Of a DNA stretch of 64,000 nt, positions 19,438 through 27,335 are shown piece after piece. Every line of letters starts with the position of its first letter. Within the stretch, counting starts at the first letter, position 1. The notes beneath the pieces are model-generated. The model did no database searches. It had not been told where the DNA came from and saw only the letters and a list, made by a program, of their open reading frames with translations. The position numbers were made by a program, and so were the translations under genes. The DNA comes from Methylibium sp. (GTDB taxonomy: Bacteria > Pseudomonadota > Gammaproteobacteria > Burkholderiales > Burkholderiaceae_C): positions 1 through 64,000 of the forward strand of contig NZ_JACDCW010000001.1 in the NCBI RefSeq assembly GCF_013817345.1, in the 5' to 3' direction.

Positions 19438-21441
19438 TTAACCCTCGAGCAAGCGCGCCTCGGCCAGCGCCAGCGCCTCGGGCCGGCCGGCCAGCACCAG
19501 CGTGTCGCCGACGGCGAGCCGGAGATCGTCGGTCGGCCGCACCACCGCGCCGCCGGCCCGGCGCACCGACACCACCTGCGCGGCCAGTGCGCCGAGCGCC
19601 TGCTGACCGAGCGTGGCGCCCAAACTGGCGGCGCTTTCCGACAGGGTGACGCTCTGCAGCCGAGCCTGCTGCAGCTCCTCGGCGGTGTCGTCGTCGGCGC
19701 CGTGGAAGTAGCCGCGCAGCAGGCCGTAGCGCGCGTCGCGCTGCTCCTGCACGACGCGGATCACGCGGCGCATCGGCACGCCGACCAGGGCCAGCACATG
19801 CGTGGCCATCATCAGCGAGCCCTCGATCGCCTCGGGCACCACCTCGGTGGCGCCGGCGGCCTGCAGGGCCTCGAGGTCGCTGTCGTCGAGTGTGCGCACG
19901 ATGACCGGCACGGTGGGCGCGTGTTCGCGAACGAGCCGCAGGATCTTCAGCGCCGAGAGCGTGTCGTGGTAGCTGACCACGACCGCATTCGCGCGCGCCA
20001 GGCCGGCGGCCATCAGGCTTTGCAGCCGCGCGGCGTCGCCGTACACGACGCTCTGGCCGGCGGCCGCGGTCTGGCGCACGCGGTCGGGGTCGAGATCGAG
20101 CGCCATGTAGGGGATGTGCTCGGCGTCGAGCAGCCGCGCCAGGTTCTGGCCGCTGCGCCCGTAGCCGCAGATGATGACGTGTGCCTCGGCATTGATGGCG
20201 CGCTTGGCGATGGTCGTCATGGCCACCGACTGCAGCAGCCAGTCGCTCGCCGCCAGGCGCATGACGATGCGGTTGCTGTACAGGATCATGAAGGGCGTGG
20301 CCATCATCGACAGCACCATCGAGGCCAGCACCGGGCTCTCGAGCTGCGCCGGCAGCAGCCCGTTCTGCGAAGCCAGCACGAGCAGCACGAAGCCGAACTC
20401 GCCCGCCTGCGCCAGATAGAGGCCGGTGCGCACAGCCACGCCCGGCTGTGCGCCGAAGAGGCGGGCCAGCAGGGTGACGAGGCCGAACTTGAACAGCACC
20501 GGCAGCGTGGTCAGCAACAGCACCAGCGGCCACGCGCCGGCCACCGCGCGCCAATCCAGCTTCATGCCGATGGTGATGAAGAAGAGGCCCAGCAGCACGT
20601 CGTGGAAGGGCCGGATGTCGGTTTCGACCTGATGCTTGTATTCCGTCTCCGCGATCAGCATGCCGGCCACGAAGGCGCCGAGCGCGAGCGAGAGCCCGGC
20701 ATGCTCGGTGAGCCAGGCCAGACCCAGGGTGACCAGCAGCAGGTTGAGCATGAACAGCTCGTCGCTGCGCCGGCGCGCGACCAACGTGAGCCACCAGCGC
20801 ATCACCCGCTGGCCGCCGACCAGCAGCACGGTGAGCAATGCGCCGGCCTTCAGCGCGGCGAACAGCAGTGCGCGTGTCATGTCGTCGCCATCGGCGTTCT
20901 GGCCTAGCGCCGGGATCAGCACCAGGAACGGCACGACGGCCAGATCCTGGAACAGCAGCACGCCCATCACGCGCTTGCCGTGCGGTGTCTCTAGTTCCAG
21001 CCGCTCGGCCATCAGTTTGACGAGGATGGCGGTGCTGCTCATCGCCAGCGCGGCGCCGAGGGCCACGGCGCTTTGCCAGGGCAGCCCGCCGGAGCGGCCG
21101 GCGAGCGCCAGGCCCCAGACCAGCAGCGCATTGCCGCCGATCGCCGCCGCCATGGTCAGCGCCACCTGCGACAGACCCAGGCCGAACACCAGCGTGCGCA
21201 TGCTGCGCAGCTTGGGCAGGTTGAACTCCAGGCCGATCACGAACATGAGGAACACCACGCCGAACTCGGCCAGGTACTCGACGTTGGCTGAGTCCTCGGC
21301 GAGCGCCAGCGCGTTGGGGCCGATCAGCACGCCGACCGTCAGATAGCCCAGCATGGGCGGCAGCTTCAACGAGCGGCACAGCACCACGCCGAGTACCGCG
21401 GCGATCAGGTACAGCAGAACGACTTCGAGCGTGGTGGCCAT
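19438..21441 (-). CDS. CPA2-family cation:proton antiporter, KefB/KefC/YbaL-like
   Basis: A 667-residue membrane protein. The N-terminal 390 residues form about twelve helices of the Na+/H+ exchanger fold (LPPMLGYLTVGVLIGPNAL; LAEFGVVFLMFVIGLEF). A TrkA-N nucleotide-binding domain (HVIICGYGRSGQNLARLLDAE) and a TrkA-C domain (residues about 580-665) follow. This is the KefB/KefC plan of potassium or proton efflux gated by a cytosolic ligand. It is divergent from kdsD with about 100 bases between; TAGAAT at 21488 could be the kdsD -10 box. Confidence 0.9.
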   Translation of the reverse strand: MATTLEVVLLYLIAAVLGVVLCRSLKLPPMLGYLTVGVLIGPNALALAEDSANVEYLAEFGVVFLMFVIGLEFNLPKLRSMRTLVFGLGLSQVALTMAAAIGGNALLVWGLALAGRSGGLPWQSAVALGAALAMSSTAILVKLMAERLELETPHGKRVMGVLLFQDLAVVPFLVLIPALGQNADGDDMTRALLFAALKAGALLTVLLVGGQRVMRWWLTLVARRRSDELFMLNLLLVTLGLAWLTEHAGLSLALGAFVAGMLIAETEYKHQVETDIRPFHDVLLGLFFITIGMKLDWRAVAGAWPLVLLLTTLPVLFKFGLVTLLARLFGAQPGVAVRTGLYLAQAGEFGFVLLVLASQNGLLPAQLESPVLASMVLSMMATPFMILYSNRIVMRLAASDWLLQSVAMTTIAKRAINAEAHVIICGYGRSGQNLARLLDAEHIPYMALDLDPDRVRQTAAAGQSVVYGDAARLQSLMAAGLARANAVVVSYHDTLSALKILRLVREHAPTVPVIVRTLDDSDLEALQAAGATEVVPEAIEGSLMMATHVLALVGVPMRRVIRVVQEQRDARYGLLRGYFHGADDDTAEELQQARLQSVTLSESAASLGATLGQQALGALAAQVVSVRRAGGAVVRPTDDLRLAVGDTLVLAGRPEALALAEARLLEG

Positions 21442-21543
21442 GGGCGAGAGGCAAAGGGTGAGCAGGTCATGCCCGTGCAGGCCCCGCCTAGAATCGTTCG
21501 ATGCTACTCAAGGCTTCGTGGCGCCAGCCCCGGGGCGCACCCT

Positions 21544-22548
21544 GTGAGCAACACCCCCCTTGTTTCATCCGCCGAGCGCAGCGTCGCGATGGGCGCGCAG
21601 GCGTTGGCCATCGAAGCACAAGCCTTGGTCGCGCTCGAGCAGCGCATTAAGGGTCCGATGGCACCGGCTTTCGCGCGAGTCGTCACGCTGGTGCTGGGCT
21701 GCCAGGGCCGCGTCGTCGTGATGGGCATGGGCAAGAGCGGCCATGTCGGGCGCAAGATCGCCGCCACGCTCGCCTCCACCGGCACGCCGGCGATGTTCGT
21801 CCACCCGGCCGAGGCCAGCCACGGGGACCTCGGCATGGTCACGCCGCAGGACGTGGTGCTGGCAATATCGAACTCGGGAGAAAGCGAGGAGCTGAGCGCC
21901 ATCCTGCCGGTGCTCAAGCGCCTGGGCGTGACCGTGGTGGCGATCACCGGCCGCGCCGAGTCGGGCCTGGCGCTTCATGCCGAGGCGGTGCTCGACAGTT
22001 CGGTCGCGCTGGAGGCCTGCCCACTGAACCTTGCGCCGACGGCCAGCACCACCGCGCAGATGGCGCTCGGCGATGCGCTCGCGGTGGCGCTGCTCGACGC
22101 GCGCGGCTTCAAGGAGGCCGATTTCGCGCGCTCGCACCCGGGCGGATCGCTCGGCCGCAAGCTGCTCACGCATGTGCGCGACGTCATGCGCTCCGGCCGC
22201 GCGGTGCCTCGCGTGGCGCCGGACACCGCCTTCACTGACCTGATGCGCGAAATGAGCGGCAAGGGCTTGGGCGCGACCGCGGTGGCCGACGATGCCGGCC
22301 GGGTGCTCGGCATCTTCACCGACGGCGATCTTCGCCGCCTGGTCGAAAACGGCAGCGACCTGCGTGCGCTGCGGGCCGCCGACGTGATGCATGCCAATCC
22401 GCGCACCGTGCGCGACGATGCGCTGGCGGTCGATGCAGCCGACATGATGGAGGCGTTTCGCATCACCAGCGTGCTGGTCGTCGACGGCGAAGATGCTCTG
22501 GTCGGCGCGCTCAACATCAACGATCTGCTGCGCGCGAAGGTGATCTGA
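21544..22548 (+). CDS. kdsD: Arabinose-5-phosphate isomerase (KdsD/KpsF)
   Basis: Converts ribulose-5-phosphate to arabinose-5-phosphate, the first step of Kdo synthesis for lipopolysaccharide. The SIS domain (VVVMGMGKSGHVGRKIAATL; NSGESEELSAILPVL) occupies about residues 30-200, and two CBS domains follow. The GTG at 21544 gives 334 residues, close to E. coli KdsD (328). The stop overlaps the kdsC start as TGATG, so translation is probably coupled. Confidence 0.95.
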   Translation: MSNTPLVSSAERSVAMGAQALAIEAQALVALEQRIKGPMAPAFARVVTLVLGCQGRVVVMGMGKSGHVGRKIAATLASTGTPAMFVHPAEASHGDLGMVTPQDVVLAISNSGESEELSAILPVLKRLGVTVVAITGRAESGLALHAEAVLDSSVALEACPLNLAPTASTTAQMALGDALAVALLDARGFKEADFARSHPGGSLGRKLLTHVRDVMRSGRAVPRVAPDTAFTDLMREMSGKGLGATAVADDAGRVLGIFTDGDLRRLVENGSDLRALRAADVMHANPRTVRDDALAVDAADMMEAFRITSVLVVDGEDALVGALNINDLLRAKVI

Positions 22549-23171
22549 TGAACGCAGCGAACCCGGCGGCGAGCGATCCGCAAGGCGACGTGTTGCGGCC
22601 GGTGCGCGCGACGCTCGCGTTCGCGCCGCAACTGCTGCTCCGTGCGCAGGGCATCCGCGCGGCGATCTTCGACGTCGACGGCGTGCTGACCGACGGGCGC
22701 GTTTATATCGGCGAGCACGGCGAGACGGTCAAGGCCTTCAGCACGCTCGACGGGCAGGGGCTCAAGCTGCTGGCGCTGGCGGGCATTGCGCCGTTGGTCA
22801 TCACCGGGCGCGACTCACCGGCGGTGCGCCGGCGCGTCGCCGACCTGGGGCTGGCTCACGCCGTCTACGGCGTGCACGACAAGCTCGCGGCAGCCTGCAC
22901 GCTGCTTGCCACGCTCGGCCTGGCCTGGCCGCAGGTCGCGGTGATCGGCGACGACTGGCCCGACCTGCCGCTGCTCGCGCGCGCCGGCTTCGCGGGCGCA
23001 CCGGCCAATGCCCATGCCGAGGTGAGCGCCATCGCCGACCATGTCACCGCCGCGCGGGGCGGCCACGGCGCGGCGCGCGAGTTCTGCGATCTGCTGCTGG
23101 TGGCCAGCGGCTGCTACGCCGCATTGCTGCACAGCCACCTCGAAACACTCGACCACAGCGGCGCGCCATGA
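22548..23171 (+). CDS. kdsC: 3-deoxy-D-manno-octulosonate 8-phosphate phosphatase
   Basis: HAD-family phosphatase that releases Kdo from Kdo-8-phosphate. AAIFDVDGVLTDGRVYIGEHG carries the catalytic DxD, VITGRDS is motif II, and the later GDDWPDLPLL is the metal-binding motif. At 207 residues it carries a slightly long N-terminus relative to the usual 170-190. Overlaps kdsD by one base and precedes lptC. Confidence 0.95.
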   Translation: MNAANPAASDPQGDVLRPVRATLAFAPQLLLRAQGIRAAIFDVDGVLTDGRVYIGEHGETVKAFSTLDGQGLKLLALAGIAPLVITGRDSPAVRRRVADLGLAHAVYGVHDKLAAACTLLATLGLAWPQVAVIGDDWPDLPLLARAGFAGAPANAHAEVSAIADHVTAARGGHGAAREFCDLLLVASGCYAALLHSHLETLDHSGAP

Positions 23172-23232
23172 GTCCGACCTTCGAGCGCGAGCCTTCCGCC
23201 CGGCGGAGCCGCACGAAGCGCAAGGGCGCCGC

Positions 23233-23934
23233 ATGACCGAGCGCGGCGACATGGCCGAGGCGCCGTTCAGCGAGTTGGCGCCGCTGGCGCCGCTCGCCGG
23301 TCCACGCGTGCACCGCGGCGGGCCGCTCGGAGCGCGCTTGTGGGAGCGGCTGATGAGCTATCTGCCGGTGCTGCTGATGGGGCTGCTGGCGGCGCTGACC
23401 TGGTGGCTGGTGAAGAACACGCCGCAGCCCGGCGACGCCGGCAACGCGCAGCCGCCGAGCAAGGCGCCCGACTACACGATGCGCGACTTCGCCGTGAGCA
23501 GCTACAACGCGGACGGAACGCTTCTCACTCGCCTGGAGGGCGATGTGCTGCAGCACTACCCGTACAGCGACACGGTCGAGGTCCAGGGCGTGCGCCTGCG
23601 TGCGCTCGACGAGTCGGGGCGCGTGACCCTCGGCAGCGCCGATCGCGGCTTCAGCAATGGCGCTGCCACCCAGGTGCGCCTGGTCGGCGACGCACGCGTC
23701 GTGCGCGAGCCGGGCCCGAGCGAGGCGGCTGGCGAGCGCATCGAATTCCGGGGCGAGGTGCTCGAAGTCGATACCGAAAGCGAGCGGGTGCACTCCGACC
23801 GACCGGTCACATTGATCACCGAGCGGGGGCAGTTGCAGGCGAACAGCCTCGACTACGACCACACCGACCGCGTCGCGCGGCTCGACGGGCGGGTCACGGG
23901 CGTCCTGCAGCCGGCGCCGCTGCCGAAGCCGTGA
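23233..23934 (+). CDS. lptC: LPS export protein LptC
   Basis: Bitopic inner-membrane component of the Lpt bridge that passes LPS from LptBFG to LptA. A single helix (YLPVLLMGLLAALTWWLV, about residues 43-60) is followed by a periplasmic domain of beta strands (YTMRDFAVSSYNADGTLLTRLEGD). At 233 residues it is a little longer than typical. The gene is 61 bases after kdsC. lptA and lptB usually follow at once in betaproteobacteria but are absent here; an SDR gene lies downstream instead. Confidence 0.9.
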   Translation: MTERGDMAEAPFSELAPLAPLAGPRVHRGGPLGARLWERLMSYLPVLLMGLLAALTWWLVKNTPQPGDAGNAQPPSKAPDYTMRDFAVSSYNADGTLLTRLEGDVLQHYPYSDTVEVQGVRLRALDESGRVTLGSADRGFSNGAATQVRLVGDARVVREPGPSEAAGERIEFRGEVLEVDTESERVHSDRPVTLITERGQLQANSLDYDHTDRVARLDGRVTGVLQPAPLPKP

Positions 23935-24043
23935 GGCGCGCCGCAGCCGGGCCGTGCCTGGGTGCGCCCGAGCGGCGGTGGCGCAGTGCACCGATCGGCC
24001 GCAGGAGCTTCTCTTGCCTGCAGCGTTCGGCGCTCGGGACGAC

Positions 24044-24844
24044 ATGACCGCGCCGCTGGTCTTCATCACCGGCGCTTCCAGTGGCATCGGCCAGGCACTC
24101 GCTGCGCGCTTCGCCGCTGAAGGCTACCGGCTCGCGCTGGTGGCGCGGCGCGCCGGCGACATCGAACGCTGGTGCCGCGAACAAGGCTGGCCGACCGAGC
24201 GCTGGGCAGTCTATGGCGCCGATGTGCGCGATGTGCCCGCGATCACGGCCGCCGGGCGGGCCTGCCTCGCTGCTCAGGGCCTGCCCGATGTGGTGATCGC
24301 CAACGCCGGCATCAGCATCGGCGTGGACACCGCGGAGTACGAAGACTTGGACGTGATCCGCGCCACCTTCGAGACCAACAACCTCGGCATGGCGGCGACG
24401 TTTCAGCCCTTTCTCGGGCCAATGCGAGAGCGCAGGCCGCAGAAGTGTGGCGTGGGGCGCCCCGGCACGCTGGTCGGCATCGCCAGCATGGCCGCCATCC
24501 GTGGCCTGCCTGGCCACGGCGCTTACTGCGCGAGCAAGGCCGGGGTGGTGGCGTATTGCGAAAGCCTGCGCGGCGAATGCCGCGCCTTCGGCATCAAGGT
24601 GGTGACCTTGCTGCCCGGCTACGTGGCCACGCCGCTGACTGCGCGCAACCGATACGGCATGCCCTTCCTGATGAAGCCCGACGATTTCGCCGAGCGCGCC
24701 TTTCGCGCGATCCAGGGAGGAGCCAGCTACCGGGTGATCCCATGGCAGATGGGGGTGGCGGCCAAGCTCTTGCGCTTGCTGCCCAATGCCCTGCTCGATC
24801 GCCTGCTCGTCGGGCGCGGGCGCAAGAACCGGCAGGGGCAGTAG
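24044..24844 (+). CDS. SDR-family oxidoreductase
   Basis: 266-residue classical short-chain dehydrogenase/reductase. The cofactor motif FITGASSGIGQALAARFA is at the N-terminus, NAG is in VVIANAGISIG, and the catalytic Tyr-Lys pair is in YCASKAGVVAYCESL. The conserved PG after the active site is in LLPGYVATPLTARN. Substrate unknown; such genes next to envelope clusters are often involved in lipid metabolism. Transcription likely ends at the strong hairpin about 35 bases downstream. Confidence 0.9.
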   Translation: MTAPLVFITGASSGIGQALAARFAAEGYRLALVARRAGDIERWCREQGWPTERWAVYGADVRDVPAITAAGRACLAAQGLPDVVIANAGISIGVDTAEYEDLDVIRATFETNNLGMAATFQPFLGPMRERRPQKCGVGRPGTLVGIASMAAIRGLPGHGAYCASKAGVVAYCESLRGECRAFGIKVVTLLPGYVATPLTARNRYGMPFLMKPDDFAERAFRAIQGGASYRVIPWQMGVAAKLLRLLPNALLDRLLVGRGRKNRQGQ

Positions 24845-24878
24845 GCGGGTCGCGCCGGCGCAACGCTCAGGCAAAACA

Positions 24879-24912
24879 AAAAGGCGGTGGGCCTGAGCGC
24901 CACCGCCTTTTC
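24879..24912. terminator. Bidirectional factor-independent terminator
   Basis: AAAAGGCGGTGG and CCACCGCCTTTT form a 12-base stem around the loop GCCTGAGCG. A-rich sequence lies before it and T-rich sequence after it (TTTTCTTTG). It serves the SDR gene on the plus strand and the convergent RRM gene on the minus strand. Confidence 0.9.
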
Positions 24913-24966
24913 TTTGTTCGAGCGACGCGCCGGCATGGACCGGCCGGCACGAGTCACCAGCGTGAT

Positions 24967-25494
24967 TCAGTAGCCGCTGCGTCCACCGCCGCTGCCGCCA
25001 TATCCGCCGCCACCGCCGCTGCGTCCACCGCCGCCGCCGCCGTAACCACCGGTGCCGCCGCCGCCACCGCTGCGGCCACCACCACCGCCGCCGCCATAGC
25101 CGCCTCCACCACCGCCACCGCCACCATAGCCGCCGCCTCCAGCCCCACCGCCGCTGCGTCCACCGCCACCGCCGCCGTAGCCACCACCGCCGCCGCCGGT
25201 ACCGCCGCCGCCACCGTAGGGGCCGCGGAAACCACCCGGGCGCTCTTCGCGCGGACGGGCCTCGTTGACGACGATGGCACGACCGGACAAGGACTGCCCG
25301 TTCATGCCTTCGATGGCGGCCTGCGCCTCGGCATCGCTGCCCATCTCGACGAAGCCGAAGCCTTTCGAGCGGCCGGTATCGCGGTCCATCATGACCTTGG
25401 CCGATGTGACCGTGCCAAACTGACCAAAGGACTGCTGGAGTTCTTCGTCACGTACACCGTAGGCCAGATTGCCTACATAGAGCTTGTTTCCCAT
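24967..25494 (-). CDS. Glycine-rich RRM RNA-binding protein
   Basis: 175 residues. One RRM occupies residues 1-80, with RNP2 KLYVGNLAYG and RNP1 SKGFGFVEM. A tail of about 90 residues follows, almost entirely Gly with Tyr, Arg and Ser (YGGGGGG and GRSGGG units), resembling RGG/YGG low-complexity domains. Bacterial RRM proteins of this type bind RNA and are often induced by cold. A leader of more than 100 bases with the stem GGTACC-GA-GGTACC (minus-strand sense) precedes the gene, and CATAAT on the minus strand at 25613-25608 is a candidate -10 box. Repeat length in the tail could vary among strains. Confidence 0.92.
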   Translation of the reverse strand: MGNKLYVGNLAYGVRDEELQQSFGQFGTVTSAKVMMDRDTGRSKGFGFVEMGSDAEAQAAIEGMNGQSLSGRAIVVNEARPREERPGGFRGPYGGGGGTGGGGGGYGGGGGGRSGGGAGGGGYGGGGGGGGGYGGGGGGGRSGGGGGTGGYGGGGGGRSGGGGGYGGSGGGRSGY

Positions 25495-25701
25495 GGGGGA
25501 GCGCCTTTCTTCCTCTTTAAACGGTACCTCGGTACCCGAAACACCATGTGGAGCCTCAACCCGCCGGAACCGATCCAGAGAAGGCGCCGCACCGAAAAAA
25601 CGAAACCATTATGTGTGAAGCTTTGCGTTTGAGTACGGTGCCATCCCACGAGTGTTGTAACGGCGCCGTCCCCGTTGGCACCGGCCTGTGCGCCGGCTGA
25701 G

Positions 25702-26481
25702 ATGCGCAGTGACGCGGTGCGCATCGCCAGCCTGGTGCCCAGCCTCACCGAGCTGGTGATCGCCCTCGGACTGGGCCCTCGGCTGGTGGCGCGCACCGGC
25801 TTTTGCATTCATCCGGCGCATGCCGTGGCCGAGGTGTCCAAGGTCGGCGGCACCAAGGACGTGAACCTCGCCAAGCTGCGCCGGCTGGCGCCGACGCATG
25901 TGCTGGTCAACATCGACGAGAACCGGCGCGAGACGGTCGAGTCCTTGCGCGAGTTCATCCCGGAGGTGATCGTCACGCACCCCTGTTCGCCGCGCGACAA
26001 CCTGGCGTTGTTCGAGCAACTGCGGGCGGCCTTCGCCGCCGAGCCCGGCATCGCCGAGCGTGCTGCCGCGCTCGGCGAAGAGTTGGCCGACGAGCTGGCC
26101 CGCAGCGAAGCGCAGGCCTGGCCGGCGCAGCGGGTGCTGTACCTGATCTGGCGCGCACCCTGGATGACCGTGGCGCGCGATACGTACATCGCCTGCATGC
26201 TTGCCACCGTGAACTGGCGCAGCCTGCCCGCGCAGGACGGCGGCCCGAGCGGCGCTGCGCGCTACCCGGTGCTGCAGGGCGATGAGCCGTGGCTCGCCGG
26301 CGTGGACCGCGTGCTGCTCAGCAGCGAGCCCTACCGCTTCGACGCCAGCCACTTGGCCGAAGCAAAGGCGCTGTGCCCGGGCGCGCGGGCCCAGCTTGTC
26401 GATGGCGAACAGCTCAGCTGGTACGGGCCGCGTGCGGCGGCCGGCTTGCGCTACCTGCGCGCCCTGGCCGAGTCGGGCTGA
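25702..26481 (+). CDS. BtuF/helical-backbone metal-receptor-type substrate-binding protein, cytoplasmic form
   Basis: 259 residues with the BtuF-like fold: RIASLVPSLTELVIALGLG at the start, then VGGTKDVNLAKLRRLAPTHV and a long helix-linked C-terminal lobe. No signal peptide is present, so unlike the periplasmic B12- or haem-binding relatives it is predicted to stay in the cytoplasm. The ATG at 25702 (MRSDAVRIASL) replaces the track's TTG. No transporter genes adjoin it; marC follows after 34 bases. A role with cobalamin or another corrinoid/metal ligand is only inferred. Confidence 0.75.
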   Translation: MRSDAVRIASLVPSLTELVIALGLGPRLVARTGFCIHPAHAVAEVSKVGGTKDVNLAKLRRLAPTHVLVNIDENRRETVESLREFIPEVIVTHPCSPRDNLALFEQLRAAFAAEPGIAERAAALGEELADELARSEAQAWPAQRVLYLIWRAPWMTVARDTYIACMLATVNWRSLPAQDGGPSGAARYPVLQGDEPWLAGVDRVLLSSEPYRFDASHLAEAKALCPGARAQLVDGEQLSWYGPRAAAGLRYLRALAESG

Positions 26482-26515
26482 TTGCAGACCGCCGCGCTGG
26501 CCCGAGAATCGCGTC

Positions 26516-27154
26516 ATGGACCTCAAGCCGCTGATTGCGTTGCTGGCGATCGTCAACCCGATCGGCGCTATCCCCTTCTTTCTCAGCTTCACCAGCGGCT
26601 TCAGCCGTGCGCAGCGCCAGCGCACGATCCGCGTCAGCGCCTTCAGTGCCTTCGTGGTGATCGCCGTGAGCGCTCTCGCCGGGCTGCGCATCATCGAGTT
26701 CTTCGGCATCAGCATCGCCTCCTTCCAGGTCGGCGGCGGCACCTTGCTCCTGATCAGCTCGCTGCAGATGCTGCATGCCCAGCCAGCCGAGACAAGCAAG
26801 GAAGACGTCAGCGAAGGCGCCGAGCGTGCCGATGCCGGCGACAGCATCGCCGTGGTGCCACTGACCATTCCGCTGCTCACCGGCCCGGCCACCATCTCGA
26901 CGATGGTGATCTATGCCCAGCAGAGTCCGCACTGGTGGCAGCTTGGCACGCTGGTGCTCTACGGCGTGGTGATCGGCGTGGCGGTGTACGTCGCCTTCAT
27001 GGCCTCGGGGCGCATCGCGCGCGTGCTGGGCCAGACGGGCATCAACGTGATGACGCGGCTGATGGGCCTGATCCTCGCCGCCATGGCGGTCGAGATCATG
27101 GCCGCGGGGCTGATGCAGCTGTTCCCGGTGCTGGCGACGGCGCTGCCGCGCTGA
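26516..27154 (+). CDS. MarC-family integral membrane protein
   Basis: 212 residues with six predicted helices. AIVNPIGAIPFFLSFTSG at the start and LTIPLLTGPATISTMVIY in the middle are the two family motifs (Asn-Pro-hydrophobic-Gly and its repeat). The name MarC comes from proximity to marRAB in E. coli, but it is not a proven multidrug pump. Function unknown. Confidence 0.88.
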   Translation: MDLKPLIALLAIVNPIGAIPFFLSFTSGFSRAQRQRTIRVSAFSAFVVIAVSALAGLRIIEFFGISIASFQVGGGTLLLISSLQMLHAQPAETSKEDVSEGAERADAGDSIAVVPLTIPLLTGPATISTMVIYAQQSPHWWQLGTLVLYGVVIGVAVYVAFMASGRIARVLGQTGINVMTRLMGLILAAMAVEIMAAGLMQLFPVLATALPR

Positions 27155-27335
27155 GCCATTTCGCGATGAGTTGTCCGTTGCGGACCGAGGATCGGGCCGC
27201 GCCCCAGCCGGCCTCGGCCAGCCGCGAGACGCGGCTGGCGCTCGTGCCGTCCAAGTCCGCGCAGGCGGTTTTGGAGCCGCGGCGCTTGCTCCCCTTAGGG
27301 GATCGGCCGATGTACCCGTCGCACGAGGGGCTCCA

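Noticed and set aside
24967-25230. Repeat array that could be mistaken for a CRISPR or VNTR element
   Set aside because: The repeats encode the glycine-rich tail of the RRM protein in frame; spacers and repeat length are not CRISPR-like.
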